Assembly (NCBI GenBank): GCA_035079385.1
Contig: JAVHKY010000052.1
Location: 7,192,001-7,256,000, forward strand
Reading direction: 5' to 3'
DNA from: Aspidiotus rigidus
Taxonomy: Eukaryota; Arthropoda; Insecta; Hemiptera; Diaspididae
Length of the DNA: 64,000 bases
Position 1 is the first letter of the stretch; each line of letters opens with the position of its first letter. A program made the position numbers and the translations under genes. Below, one piece after another: positions 10,853 through 23,847 of the stretch. The notes beneath the pieces were generated by a model, which ran no database searches, had not been told where the DNA came from, and saw only the letters and a list, made by a program, of their open reading frames with translations.

Positions 10853-13641
10853 CTAAAAGAAATAAACATTCTTACTTCTCTTGGTGTATCTTGTGTTTGA
10901 TTAGAAGTGCGTTGCCTTTTCTCTGCTGAATTCTACAAGAATTCAACAGGTTATGGGCCCAGTCCCGCCTGGCGACTGCGCGTTATGTTAATAAATCGTG
11001 ATGAAGAAATATCAGAAGTATTTGGTGAGAAAATAATTGAAATTCGAAGTTCGCGTAGTCAACGCACGCCATTCCAATCTACTGCGTAGTTGTCCATTGA
11101 AGCGCATGAAAGTTTACTGCGTAGTATGAGTTTCCTGCCTAACTTGTTGAGCATTTGAAAGTATTCATGTACCTAGTCGTATTCAGTAATATCTGAAAGC
11201 AATGGATCGCCTTAAAAATTGAGGACATTTTTCTGTGCTGAGTACTCATCTCATCGCTATTTCATTCATCAATTGGACGACGTTGCATGAATTTATAGTC
11301 TATCATTTCCACGGTTACCGTTGATGAGTGAAATCAGATAATCGTATTCTAGAAATAAAGGACAAGTCCTGGACAAGCATTTTCAGTATAGTTAGCTAAT
11401 CAACAATCACGCCACTCAACCATGGTATTTCATCACTCAACCTGAAATGTGTGAACTTGGAGACCAGAGAACGAAAGGAATGTGGACCAAAAGATCGAAA
11501 AGGATGCTGAGTACTCATTTAATTGTTCGCCATTGGAATATTGTTCGCTATCAGAATCTGTGAAGTGGAGGAGTTTGTAATCAATAATCACTTCCAGAAA
11601 TATATGCACTATGCGGATGGAACTGAAAGAAGAGGAATCATCAAAGGATAACGTCGCGAGTCAACCCAACACAACATTTGGAGTATGAAGGTAGAGTTTA
11701 ATATATTAAAATGTCTACAGCGCAAAATTGTCTGTCGTTTACGTATGATTTGTCTAGGTAGAGGTATTCCAAAAGGAACTTATTTTGAAAAAAAATAATA
11801 ACAAATACCTAAGTAAATGAATGATTAATAAAGCTCCACTCCGGAACTGAAATATTGATAGATTGAATTATACTCCAAGAATCTATTAAAAAGATCTGTA
11901 TGATGCTCTTACCACAACTATCTGAATAATTTATTTCATTGTAAATGTAAACGCTTTTGCAAGTAGACTAGCTAATAACTAATAAGTAACTATAAGTTAC
12001 ATGCTTAATTCAAACTCTGGTAGGACGCTACCATTTTTGCTTCTTGCTTAAATAAATGCTTATATTATATTTACTTGCTTTAAAACTGCTTCAGCGCAAA
12101 CAAAGATTGTAAATTTTGAATTAAGTTTAGTATTGATTCAAATCATGTTACAAATGTAAGCTTACCTATTTTATCACAATCTTATTATAGGGCTAAAGAA
12201 CCTTGAAACTATTATGTTCAATTGACACTTTAGTAGCGCTACTTGAAAAAGATATTAATTTTGCCAAATTTTATGGATTATCAACAATGTACTGACGGGT
12301 TTACCTGATGACCTGATGTTAAAATTCTCTCGTACCCAGATGAATAATTAAGTCATGTATCAATACATTCATCCCAATCTGAAATCCATTCTGACTTTTT
12401 CTAATCAAGTGTTTCATAAAGTAGCTATTACAGATTTGAGAAGAACTCTTCATATTTTATTATTGAACTAATCTATAAAATGTGATGTCCTTCAAGAGGT
12501 GCGGATATAAAAATATTAAGAGACAAAGCTTGTTTATCCTACCTATTATAAACAGCTTATTGATGAGATTCTCTATCCCAGTATGGTATCTTTTCTTTGA
12601 ATTCTCATTTTTTTTTTGCCATTTGAATTGTTAAAAGCCCTTTGAATAATTAATTGTATTGATTTGATACTGTGTTCTGATGTTATTTGATAGGTATAAT
12701 CCTCCTGCCTTTTGGTATTTTGTGCAAATAACTTAAATGAAAAACAATGTTACCCTCTATTTGCCATAATTGCGGGAAAGAATTGTACATACCATATATG
12801 ATTATTCATAAATTTGAAATTGATTCATGTTCAAGGCACTATTGATTTGTGCTTGGGTAGAAAAAGTTTTTCTGAATATGTTATAATTTTTGTAACCAAA
12901 AGTATGATAATTGTGGTCTTGTACCATTGGTTGGGGCGAACCAGCAGAGGGACATAATACGAGTATAAAGAAAGGTACCCATTTCTCGGCCCGGCAGAAA
13001 AGAGGAAATGAACAATAAAAATATATGAAAAACACATGCATTAATCATATACAACAATATTTTAAGAAGAGAACATTTAAATATAATATCGCGCAATAAA
13101 AATATCAAGTCAGCAATAAGAAAATGAATAGAACATTAGTTCAATAATTACGCAATAAGCTAGTAAGTTGACACATTTAAATAACTTTCTCCCCCATATC
13201 CGCAGCTGCGTTAAAAAAATAAAAATGAACATCAAAATTTGGTAAAAGGGACAGTAGACAACGCAATAAAAAATTGTGGATAAATAAAATAAATTTTGTA
13301 TTATGATTCCACCAACCACCCGGTACCCCATATTATACTTCTTACTGAAGAAGCAACTCGCGCTTCGCTTTGGAAAGACGGCCCCTCTTCCTCCTCCGTC
13401 CCAACGAAATCTGTTTCGCCGCCCCGCCACGGGTACGGCGACAGATTTTTGACGTATTTGTAAACCAAGAATGTACTCAACGTCATTGGGTATGGTTATG
13501 ATCCAGATTCTGTATAAGGATAGATGCAAGAATGCTTCATGATACTGACTGATAGGAATACCCGCGAAACTCATTTGGACCTAGATCCACTTGTTCCACC
13601 TCAGTCCTTAAGTCATTCATGTTTAGGATTGTATATGTTAT
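10853..13641. other. intron 4 sequence, nothing recognised
   Basis: AT-rich intronic DNA of the CD36-like gene with no supported gene. A small GC-rich patch lies at 13,360-13,440. Open frames across it have no recognisable motifs on either strand. Confidence 0.4.
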
Positions 13642-15747
13642 AGTACATTTACGTCGCCAGTACATTTGGGTTTTTTGACAGCTTTTTGGTCACGTGTTTC
13701 GCAGGAAGCGTATTTTTCATTCTGTCGCTTCATATGCATGGGCGAGATGCACGTGGCTGCGAAATGCACGGCATTTTACCGCGACTCTTACCGCTCGACC
13801 ACAAAGCACGCTTGAAAGAGAAGACCATTATTTCGGAGATAGGTAGGACGACGTATGGCAATGAATGTCTTTGTAATCATTATGACAGATGCAGCCACCA
13901 ATTGGCAGTACTTCTATTATTGCACTTTCATGTGACGATTATAATAATTTATTCGCACGCATAAAAGACGTTGGGAGTATATTTCGTACATGAACCAAAT
14001 ACTGCCCATAAAAGTTGTAGCATTTCAACGCGGATGATGTTTGTCCACATCTGAAGCGAAATCTAAGCGTCTCGCTTTCGCATCAAATGATGCCTGATGA
14101 AAATCGTAGCGTTTTGAAGCGGATAACATATTGATTTCATCAATTTTTTTATGTCTTCCTTGATCTAACTCAAATGTTGATTCTACTAATTTATTTATGA
14201 TTTCTCCTTGAGTCTAATTCAAATTTTGACCCTTTTCATGGTTTCTTCCTCGGTCTAACTCGAATATTGATTCTAGTAATATATTATGCTTTCTCTCTTG
14301 GTCTAATTGACCTGTTGATTTTATTAATTTATTTATGGTTTCTCCCTGAGTCTAATTCAAATTTTAATTTTACCAATTTTTCATGGTTTCTTTCTTAGTC
14401 TAATTCAAATTTTGAATCTATCAATTTTTCATGGTTTCTGCCTTAGTGTGGTAATACACCGAGACGTAGACGCAGTGAAGCACTGGTGAATCTTTTTTTT
14501 CCTTTTATTTTCTTTTTTCTCTCTCTTCTCTTTCCTTAATTCTTTCGTCACTGTTCCTCCCTCTAAATTCTTTCCTTTTCCTCTTCCCCTCTTCCTCCCG
14601 CTCGTTGTGTTGCACGCACGACGAGTTTATCGCGACGCCGGCGCTATACTTCATTGAAAGTACTCGATAAGGAACGTGCCTTTTTCTATCGGTTTCTTTT
14701 TTTCCTCTCGTTTAAATAAATATTCGTTCGAATAAACCTTTTTTTCTCCGTATGTTTATCTTTGAATTACTATTGAGCCGGGGATATATTGCTGAGCTCA
14801 CCGTCTAGTTTCTACACCCCATTGGTGGACAAAGTGATTTTCGGGGTTGCTCAAGACTTCTGCAGAACTGTTGGGTGTACGTTGCCGACCATCCTACACG
14901 ATCTGAAGAAACCAACCACATCGGTTATCGCTATACGAGGTATTTCGGTTAGTGAATTGTTATAGGTAGGTAACATATACTCGACGCTCGGGAATTCTTG
15001 AGCCGAAGAGAACCCTCTCTTTTTTTTTATCACTTTCGGCCTGTTAAAGAATGGCGTGATCTAAGTTAATATCTTGGGGGAGGAAGGGGGACTATGGAGT
15101 CGAGCTTGGCTTATTCTTTGACATGGAAAGTGTGAGTGTGGTGTGAATGTGAGTGTGAAGTGATCTCTCTCTGATCACTTGTTTGTCTCGGCCCCGGAGT
15201 GAACTCTAGGTAGGATTCTTTCTCCACTTCCCTGAGCTAAGTAGTCTCTAACCCCGTGTCTTAGACTTGAGCTAGTCAGGGACCCACTCCTAGCCCGTAG
15301 TTAGTGTTCCATCTGACGCTTAGCGATCTTTTGATCTTCTGGCTGTGGAGAACAGGTGAGGTAGTTAGGATACTCCCCTATCTATTTCAAAATTGTTTTT
15401 TCACATCCTTCTCATGGCATCGGCAGAGTAACGCGACCACGTTGGGCGCCAATCTATTATGTTATTGGATCTTCATGATGACGGTTTGCACGCTGGGGTA
15501 TGTGGTATCCTGCGCTGTCTCATACCCTTGTATCGTCACATTAGTCTAATAAATGAGTAAATTTGCTTATCGAAGGAAAAACAATTCAATGTATCATTTT
15601 TTTATGGTTTCTTCGTAGCGTAAGCGTGAAGATGAGAAAACAATTTTTTCAAACTTGCCCTCGTTTGGTGGCCAGCCGAAAAAAACTCGCTTGTAACACG
15701 GTGAATGCGTGAAAACCCAAATGTACTGGTTACCTAAATGTACTACA
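13642..15747. mobile_element. 2.1-kb non-autonomous element with inverted ends
   Basis: The left end TAGTACATTTACGTCG, followed by CCAGTACATTTGGGTTTT, recurs inverted at the right end (AAAACCCAAATGTACTGG near 15,712, then AAATGTACTA). This gives an imperfect terminal inverted repeat of about 36 bp. The interior has a tandem array of about 60-bp units containing TTTATGGTTTCTYCCT and GTCTAATTCAAATTTT (14,140-14,450), a long pyrimidine-rich run (14,487-14,600) and no transposase. On the minus strand near 15,450 the sequence TTGGCGCCCAACGTGG resembles a retrotransposon primer-binding site, so an LTR-element relic may be nested here. Confidence 0.6.
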
Positions 15748-15749
15748 GC

Positions 15750-16435
15750 ATATATAAGTTATTGTTTGTACAGGAAAAACTTATCGTTCAGTTTGAAATA
15801 ATTATCATGAGCCTAGTTACTGTTGAAGTTATTGCTCATCCACATCATTCTATTGTTCATTGACCTACAGTTAAATCACTTCATTTTGAATACTCGCCAG
15901 GGTCTTTTATTGCTCCTCAACTTATTGCGCAAATCATCTATTTTAATGTACTGTTTAATATATCCCATAAAGAAATGAAAAATGATCTTTATTTATTTGG
16001 CTGTGTTAGAAAATCTTTCTTTTTTCAAACATGTCTTTAATTCATTTCTTTTTTGATGATCGCAAATATTTCTACAGTCAAACATCCTTCCTAGCAAAAA
16101 GAAGGAAACTGCAACAATATCAATATATTTTAGTCTGCTAATGACCAGAGCTTACAGAATCATCAATAATTTGATGATAATTGGTAAATAATATCCACTA
16201 AAAAGGGGACCTATTTTACTCTTTTTTTTTCTTCTTCTTATAATGATCAGCCTAAATTTTCGTACTTAATCCTCTGTACGTCACATCTATCACAAGAATT
16301 CATAAATGGACGCTATTAAGCAAGGAAAGCACCTCGCGACAATGATACAATCTAGAAAATAATGTACCTTATATACTCTACTTTAGAACAAATCATTGTT
16401 ACTTGGTGCTCATTACATAACGTTTGTATACTCAC
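15750..16435. other. intron 4 sequence, nothing recognised
   Basis: AT-rich intron next to exon 4 of the CD36-like gene. No repeats or coding pieces were identified. Confidence 0.4.
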
Positions 16436-16580
16436 CAAAATCAAGACATTAGGAACGTACACAATATCACTGAGTGACCCATTGGAGGCACTCTCATCAA
16501 AGGTGTGAATACGTTCTTCTCGGTAACTCAGACGAGCACCATTATCCATAAATTTTATATGACTCCTTTCAATTTTTTCT
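16436..16580 (-). CDS. CD36-like scavenger receptor, exon 4
   Basis: 145 bp with acceptor ATGTTTTGCAG and donor TTG|GTGAGT. The first base completes an Arg codon split from exon 3, after which 48 codons follow. It encodes EKIERSHIKFMDNGARLSYREERIHT and then SNGSLSDIVYVPNVLIL (quoted in parts). This matches the family block in which NGxxxYRExxxxxF is followed by a DxVxxPN segment, the part of the ectodomain below the ligand-binding apex. The NGS sequon is kept. Phase agreement with exons 3 and 5 supports the gene model. Confidence 0.92.
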
Positions 16581-17283
16581 CTGCAAAACATAAAGCGCTA
16601 ATAAGAGATTATTCATACAAAAATTCACGCTTGTAAAAAGGAAACAATGCATTTGTTTACTCTCCCTTTAGAGTATTCGTTTTTTCGTTTACTGTGATAG
16701 GTACTTGTAATTTATTGTGATCAATAAGTCATTTCAACTTCCCACTGCAGCAATGTTATCAAAAATTACAAAAAACAAAAGAGTTTATAAATCATATTTG
16801 TGCACTTAACTTGGTAAGCAGTACAGGAACAGTATGTATGCAAGTGGTTTAGATGTGTTTTCCCATTTTTGTTACAGCCTTTCCAAATAACTCATACACA
16901 TATGAGAAAAAATGAGTTCAGTCACTCGTTAGCAATACATTCAAAAACAAAAATTGGATTCAATCACTTGGCAACTTCCAGTTTCTGAATATAAATTTTT
17001 GCTTCCTCATCTTTTTCATATTTTCAAAATATTGACAAAAAAATAGTCAAAATATCCTCTGTGTATCATTATAAGAGGATTTAATAAGCTTTTCAGCACC
17101 TATGATGATACTAGAGTTTACTATTATTGATTACAAAATAATATGGATGATTCTCCTCATGATTGAAAAGCTAGCTGAATTTTCTGGATATCCAATGGCT
17201 GAGAGCGAAAAAAAGATTTTTCTAAGACTGCAAGTTAAGGCAAAGGCCAAAGCTGTATTTTTTCATTTCAACACACTAGTACT

Positions 17284-17704
17284 CTGTCGTACAAAGTTGA
17301 ATTGACGTACACCCAAATCAAAAATCAGGAAGAAATTATATTTTCTTTGAATAAGGTAGATTACGGCCACGTCAGATGTACAAGAAACGACTATTACAAG
17401 TATGATACTTGTAGTAGTCGTTTCTAAGACAATTTTTCTATGAATATTTCAATTATCAAACACTTTTGGATCACGTCTTGGATATGCGTCAAAATTTTGA
17501 AGTACATCCGATGTTCATCTTGTCACAATTCAGAGAAGAGTATTTATTATACGTGAAACAAAGCTCCAATACCTCAGACTGAAATTTGTCTCTGTTATTC
17601 CATCAGTGAAGTGTAGAAATAGTTTGGTCACACCAATTGTTTGAACAATAGAGTTTGCCTGACTGTCAATTTGGATATTAGTTCAATTTAACTTTGTACG
17701 GCAG
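17284..17704. mobile_element. foldback MITE with CTGTCGTACAAAG ends
   Basis: The ends CTGTCGTACAAAGTTGAATT and AATTTAACTTTGTACGGCAG are imperfect inverted repeats, flanked by TACT/AGTACT-like sequence. Near the middle (17,385-17,428) there is a near-perfect palindrome around ACAAGTATGATACTTGT. No coding capacity. A partial relative with the end TTAAACTTTGTACGACAG lies at 42,810-42,935. It sits in intron 3 of the CD36-like gene. Confidence 0.65.
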
Positions 17705-18164
17705 TACTATTACGGTAGAAGGAGATGGTGGAGCTATGGAAAAACGTGATTGCTTTATGTAAGCACAAAGATAAGGAATTTGCACCTTAGCCTTCACAAA
17801 CATACTACTGAAACGGACCAAGCAGTCTCTAAGTACCGTTCTTACGGGCGTCTAAGTTGCGGCAAATATAGGGAGGTAGGGAACAAATAGCCGCGGTCGC
17901 GCGCGAACGATACGCCAGAAATAAACTTGTTTAACTATTGCGCGAAGATCATCGACAAAACACAACAGAAAAATACAGTCTTGCATTAATAAAAATTAGT
18001 CACTTTGTTGGATGCAACCATAAAAGTGCGCTCTGCAAATCAAGATGTGAATGTAACAGACAGGTAACATTGTTCTTCCAGTAGATATAGAAGTGATGTT
18101 CTGAAGCAAATTGTGTGTTCAAAAGATTGGCTGTCAGCCCCCTTTGCTCATTTGCATATTAGAG

Positions 18165-18300
18165 GAGTAATCTTTGAAAGGGTTTAAAGCTCATTTGCAA
18201 ACTGGAAGAGGGGGGAGGGGGACTTTGAAAAAGGGATTGACGTTAATTAGATATTGTTTGTTAGTCTTTTGTTTTCTTGGTCCTGATATTCTTTAGATTG
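18165..18300 (+). pseudogene. small inverted copy of the hAT transposase 5' region
   Basis: The plus-strand sequence AAAGCTCATTTGCAAACTGG and the following 90 bp match the first codons and upstream bases of the hAT transposase at 21,100-21,195, which runs on the minus strand. Shared landmarks are GACTTTGAAAA, GGGATTGA, GTTAATTAG and TTTTCTTGGTCCTG. The fragment is short and shifted in frame. It indicates a second, mostly lost copy in opposite orientation. Confidence 0.6.
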
Positions 18301-19010
18301 TGGAGTCCATTGTTGTTCTATAGTTTAATATTTCTTTTGCAGCTGTGTATGAGACCCTAATGTTTTCCTGGCTCTGTTCAAGAATTTTCTATCGTCCTTC
18401 TCCTCAGTTTAACAGTTTTTTGTAGCAACAAAATAAAATTTTCCTCGTTTTTGTTGATTTAAACTATTTAAACTTCCTTTTGTTTGGGGTTAGTGGACAG
18501 TATTATTCAATTTCCCTCCTAGTCTAGCCATTTTTTCTTCTTTTGAACAGCAATACGTAGCCCTAGCAAGTAGGCTGATGTATGGTAAAAGTAGCCAGTA
18601 TGTTGAAGTGTGATGTACAATGGAAAAAAGTGCATAGTATTATGAGTAGCCCGCATTTGTGGCTTAAGTGCCGCCTGTGCGAGAGAGTGTTGCCGGATGA
18701 AAGAAAAAAGGGTTTGCTTAGAGCTTGCAAGGTGTGAAACGGTGTTACAAGAGTAGATGGAAGAGTGTGAGATGACTCAAGCTCCAGTGGGTCATCTTTT
18801 ATGAGTGGATATTTGAGCAGAGTGCAGTTGCAGGAGGGCAAGATGGAGAAGATTGTTACGTCCCGTGTGAGATATATGTCAGGTGTAGTCAGAGGAACGT
18901 GTAATGTATGGTAAGAGCGAATGCAATGGTCAGAGAGCAAGATGAGGATAGATGCCGTCACATAAGCAGATGAAGAGAGTGAGATGGTAGCTGTTGTGAA
19001 TCAACAGGAC

Positions 19011-21195
19011 CAGAGACGTATTTAGCTATTCTGTACACATAGGCCAACTACTTTTTCGCGCCGACCAATTCTGTAAATTCATAGCTTTATCCGATCTGGA
19101 ATGCAGCTACGGCACATAAATATAGGCAGATGAAAAAAATTAATTTCACAGCGAACATTTTCGTTTTTCAGTTATGGAAAATTGCATTTGAAATTGAAAA
19201 AAATATGGTATTAGTTACATTGGCCTACTTGAAACAATTACAGTAATACTCTTCTTGCCTTTTTGAAGGCAAAATTCTCAATAATTTCCTGAAAGTCAAT
19301 TGAAGTAACAAATTCATTCTCAATATTTAAGAGTGCGAGTGAATTGAGAAGGCATTCAGAGGTACGCGAACGAAGATAATTTTTAATTCTCGTCAAGCAA
19401 GAGAAACTTCTCTCCGCCGTGCAATTTGTTGCTGGTGTACACACAACCTGAAGACCACGTCCATTTGGTCGTAAATAGTATCGAGCTTCATGTCCTTGAA
19501 CCAACTGTACAGTTTGGTAATATTTTTCGGAATAATGATTTTTTTCTGATTTATATGGTCTATAAAGTGTTCCATATCAGGGGCCAAGTTTTCAAAATCC
19601 TCTGGGTAGGCTGTGTTCAATATTGCGACTTGATCTTTTATCATTTCTGAAGTCATTTTATCAAGACTCTGAAGGAATTGAAATTTATTTCCAAATGTTT
19701 CAAATGCTTCCAGTTTGCTTCTCAGAGTAGTGAGCAACGTATCAAAAATGACCAGATATGTATTTATCTTAAAATTCTGTCGATCGTCCTGTGTTTGAGA
19801 TGAATCGTTGTATCTATCTGCAACCGTTTCGTCAATACGGAGTTTTCTAAATTTACGTCTCCTACAACTAGCTTCATAAACGGGTATCTCATCCTCTAGC
19901 AAAAAAATGGACTTGGCCTCTTCTTCAAATTCATCAAATTTTTCCCTATTTGATTCCATTAGAACTAATAATGAATCGTAATATTGAATAACCTGCAACA
20001 CATCTAGCTCTACCGTTTGTAATGCTTTTTGTATCTTATTGATTTTTCCAAGGAGGAAGCCCCACAAACAAGCCATTATTGCTGTCTCAAAACGTTCCAA
20101 TTTTAGGCAGAGGCCTTTGGCTTCTATTTGAACGATGGGTTTTACATCTCTGTCGTGTTCTAAAATTTCTAGAGTCTTATGTATTTCTTTCCAATTTTTG
20201 CAAAGAGCAGAACAAGCGTCATCTCTTGCTGACCACCGAGTATTCGATAAAGTTTTTAAACTCAAACTTTTGGTTTCATCATTTTTATGTTCTCCTAGGA
20301 TCCTAGGATGGTGTCCTGCAAGAGACTCCAACGCTGTGTTGAATTGGAAAAAAAATTGTATAAATCTTGTAGTAGAGAGAAAAAATTTCTAGCTTCAACA
20401 CATGATTGAGCAGCAGCGTCACCAACCAGGTTCAATAGATGTGCCGAACAAGAAACATAATCAGTATATGGACAGGTTTTCCTAATTAAAGCTTGGAACC
20501 CAATATTTTTACCGGACATATTACGCGCTGAATCATGAGACTGTCCGCGGCAATTTTTCAAGTCAATATCTAAACTTATCATAAAATCTATGACCGCTTT
20601 CTCCATATCACGTCCCTTATGTCCAACATTTGGTAAAAATCCCAGAAAACGCTGAACTGGACTACCTGTTTGCAGCACATATCGCGTTACTACAGCAAGT
20701 TGGTCAATATGCGCAATGTCTGGAGTTGAGTCTACTATTATAGAAAAAAAAAACAGCTTCTTTCATTTCTTTTACAATTGAAGTAAGAACATGTTCGCCA
20801 AGCAGAGTAATTAATTCTTCATAAATTGTGTGTGATAAATAATTGACATTTCCCGAACATTTTTCACCAAAACGAGAGATGTGCTGTGCGAGAAACGGAT
20901 CGAACTTAGCTAAAAGTTCTATACACATTAAAAAATTTCCATTGTGAACATCATCCAGTTTTGTAGTTCTACCTCTAAATGGAAGACCACGAGAAGATAG
21001 CGCACAAATGGTGGCGATGACTCTTTTCAATAACTTTCGCCAGTATCCCTTCTCTTCATCAAGTTGTTCTTTCATGTGGTGGTCAATTCCTGATCCTGTT
21101 ACAGGACCAAGAAAACAAGAGACCAACAAAGAATAGCTAATTAACTTCAATCCCTTTTCAAAGTCCCGCCTTCCAATTTGCAAATGAGCTTTGAC
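19011..21195 (-). mobile_element. decayed hAT element in intron 3
   Basis: The element is defined by its transposase. The low-coordinate end begins near CAGAGACGTATTTAG (19,011), which resembles the CAG-starting ends of hAT elements of the zinc-finger-MYM-like group. A matching inverted end on the other side was not found, so the right boundary is approximate. Confidence 0.55.
19238..21183 (-). pseudogene. hAT transposase (ZMYM1-like), frameshifted
   Basis: Read on the minus strand in four pieces. The first (21,183-20,704) begins MQIGRRDFEKGLKLISY and breaks in an A-rich run near 20,745. The second (20,678-20,295) has CRGQSHDSARNMSGKN and CSAHLLNLVGDAA, the RNase H-like core segments of DUF4371-type hAT transposases. 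The third (20,331-19,393) contains LSNTRWSARDDAC and a long helical insertion. The fourth (19,504-19,238) is the C-terminal dimerisation domain with NCTAERSFSCLTRIKNYLRS. The N-terminal zinc finger is missing. At least three frame breaks make it inactive. It has the same orientation as the host gene. Confidence 0.85.
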
Positions 21196-22719
21196 CCCTC
21201 AAAATTGGCGAGAGCTGCTTACAGTGGAGGAATAGATATGCTATTATTGCATATTTAATTCCTCGTCTGTAATACCAATGTAAAGTATATACTATTTTGA
21301 TAAGAATCAGGCAAACGAGTATACAATATTATGTAGGGGAAGAGCACTACAGTACTCCATTGGACTGGACGCTATCGGCTTTTAATTTGCGGCAACTTTG
21401 ACGTTTGTATGAACAGAACTTCATCTCTCCTCTTTGAAGAAAATAGAGGAAAGGTAGGTAATCATCAGAAACTGAAATGGAAAAATACTGTAAGAAGATT
21501 TTAAAATTGAACGCGTCCCCGGAAAAAGGGCGTAACTTGAAAAAACCTATTTTGAGAAAAATGCGTTCAAAGATTTAAAACGCTACACCCAAAAAACTAT
21601 GGCTCCTAGGGGATTGGTTAATGAATAAAATCAAAGAGTGTACGCTCTAAATTCGAGATAAGACAAAATATGAACCTCGTATCAAATTATTGACAATATA
21701 TATGGGGCCCTTTTTCAAATGACTTTTTTTTGGGGTTATTTTTGCGTGAAAATCTCTCTCTAAAGTGACAAAAACTTTTATTCACGTACAATTTTTTATA
21801 AACTTGCTATTTAAAGATACAAAAATGAAATGAAAGAAAAAAATTAAGTTAAAAAATGGTTTATAAAACTTTTTTGGCAAAAATGAAAAAAAATAAAAAT
21901 AAATAGAAAAATACTTTTTTTGCCAAGAATGAAAACAAAGAATAATAATAATAATAATAATAATAATACGTGAAAAAATTGTTTACAAAACTTTTTTGGG
22001 ACAACGTATAACATGATGGGAATTAACACAATATGACTTTTCATTAATGGACAACCACTTCTCTTTCCAACAACGACGACTTTGCAGATTTAAATGATGT
22101 ATTACTCCTCTTTTACGATAGAGAGCCCTATGTAATTCTACCGCGTGATGGAGAAATGAATGAAGAGAAGAAAAAAGCAAAAAAATGAAAAAGTTAGACC
22201 CTTTTGCTGGAGACGCGTTCAATTGATACTTGTACAAAATTAGAATCAAAGGATCATTAAACGTATCAAATTATTGTTGATGATAACTATTCCAGTTTTG
22301 ATTTTGAACTTTTTGTTGCATTCATTTCTTTATTTTTTACCCTGGTGTATTGATATATGAGTATTTTGATCTATTATCAATTGTAAGTAAAGCTTTCAAG
22401 ACTCGACGCCTAAATTTGTAACAGGTCAGGGGTCTGACACACTAATACTCATAGAATCGATATAATTTTCTTAAAATATGACGGGACAACATAGAAAGGG
22501 ATACTTGAAACGAGTAAACACCGACAAATTATTTTGCGAGAGCCACAGAAATTGAAAACAGACTGGTGCGCTTTCGGTGAAACAACCATCATCAACAAGA
22601 CCCTTTCTTTCAAACTGATACTCCTTGTAATTTTAAGAGTGTATCTTAAGGGTTATACCTACTATGCATATATAACAGTGCATATGTAATGTATCATGAA
22701 AGATAATGAATATACTCAC
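21196..22719. other. intron 3 sequence with an (AAT)n microsatellite
   Basis: AT-rich sequence of the CD36-like intron. The only feature is about ten AAT units at 21,938-21,967. No gene or inverted repeat was recognised. Confidence 0.5.
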
Positions 22720-22898
22720 CTAAAACAATAAGGACCTACATCTTGCACTTGCAATTTAACAACTGGCTGGTTTTTATTGCTTTTAGAAAAGAATTCCTGG
22801 GCGTTTGTGTAGTTGAATATGTGCACACATAATAAAGGCTCCAACGGAGGATTTTTCCAAGCCATATGTAATTTACTTCCATTCCCCAGGGTCAGCGT
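22720..22898 (-). CDS. CD36-like scavenger receptor, exon 3
   Basis: 179 bp with acceptor CATTCATGTAG and donor AG|GTGAGT. It starts in phase 0, has 59 codons and leaves AG for the next codon. It encodes TLTLGNGSKLHMAWKNPPLE, a VHIFNYTNAQEFFS block and VQDVGPYCF. The order GS-x-x-x-x-x-W-xx-PP, FN-x-TN and the EVGPYxF-type motif is the signature of the CD36 N-terminal ectodomain. NGS and NYT sequons are present. It follows the transmembrane exon directly. Confidence 0.95.
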
Positions 22899-23265
22899 CT
22901 ACATGAATGATGAAGAAAAATAAGAGTATTCAATACAGATATTGTTCCCCTGCGATATAAGAATTCTCTTATCCACAGAAGTAGGGAATTCCAAGTTCAT
23001 TCACTCCTTTCTTGTATTTAAAAATGAGTGGTGAAGAAGAAATCACCAAGAGAACAATCGCCTGCTCGACTTCAATAGGTTCCCTAGCTATTACTTGAAT
23101 AATGGTGCCAAACTGATTTGAATATGTTAGAATACAAGCATCAGAATTGTCTAAATATTAGAATAAGCAATTCATTTTTGAGTAGGCATATTCATAACAA
23201 TACAGATTGTAAGTAATCCTTTATACTAAGGAGGTTTAAGGACAAGAAGGTCAATAAATACATAC

Positions 23266-23363
23266 TTTGAATATTTGTTCTTGGTATATAACAGTAAACC
23301 ACATGATAGTTGTTCCACATAGTCCAAAAACAAATGATACCGATAAAACCATCAACTTCCAAT
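23266..23363 (-). CDS. CD36-like scavenger receptor, exon 2 (N-terminal membrane helix)
   Basis: 98 bp with acceptor TATTAATAG and donor AAA|GTATGT. Two bases complete a codon from exon 1, then 32 codons follow: WKLMVLSVSFVFGLCGTTIM and WFTVIYQEQIFK. The first 25 residues form a hydrophobic helix with a GLCG turn, the expected N-terminal transmembrane anchor of the family. The segment ending YQEQIFK leads into the first ectodomain strand in exon 3. Confidence 0.9.
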
Positions 23364-23847
23364 CTATTAATAGATACAAACAAAAATATACCTAAATCAA
23401 TACAGTTAAATATATAGAAGCTAAACCTAGTTTCAGATTACAATTAAATTTATTTTTAATTGAGAAAGAGCCTAGATCATTACTAATTGTTGAAAAAAGT
23501 TATTTATTTTCATCTCCAATATCTATTCCAGCTTCTTGAAGCAATACCTACTTCAAACTTTTTTTTAATGCAAGAAGAAAATCTTTAGATACATGAAAAC
23601 TTATTAAATACAATTAATTAACAATAGGTATTAGTCACATTGTGATATTTTTAGATTTAAATACTACATCTCTGCATCCATTGCCTTGCTCATAACCGTT
23701 TCAGCTACATAAATCATGTACTGATCCAATTTCAGTCCATTTTCTTCACATTATAACTACAATTTATTCACTTATGCATTCATATTATAGAAACATTGTT
23801 TCAGGCGATAAAATTGGGATACAAATTTTGTAGATTTGAGGTATACA

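Noticed and set aside
13110..13574. 154-codon minus-strand ORF
   Set aside because: No motif, no homologue recognised, mixed GC content and no splice or start support.
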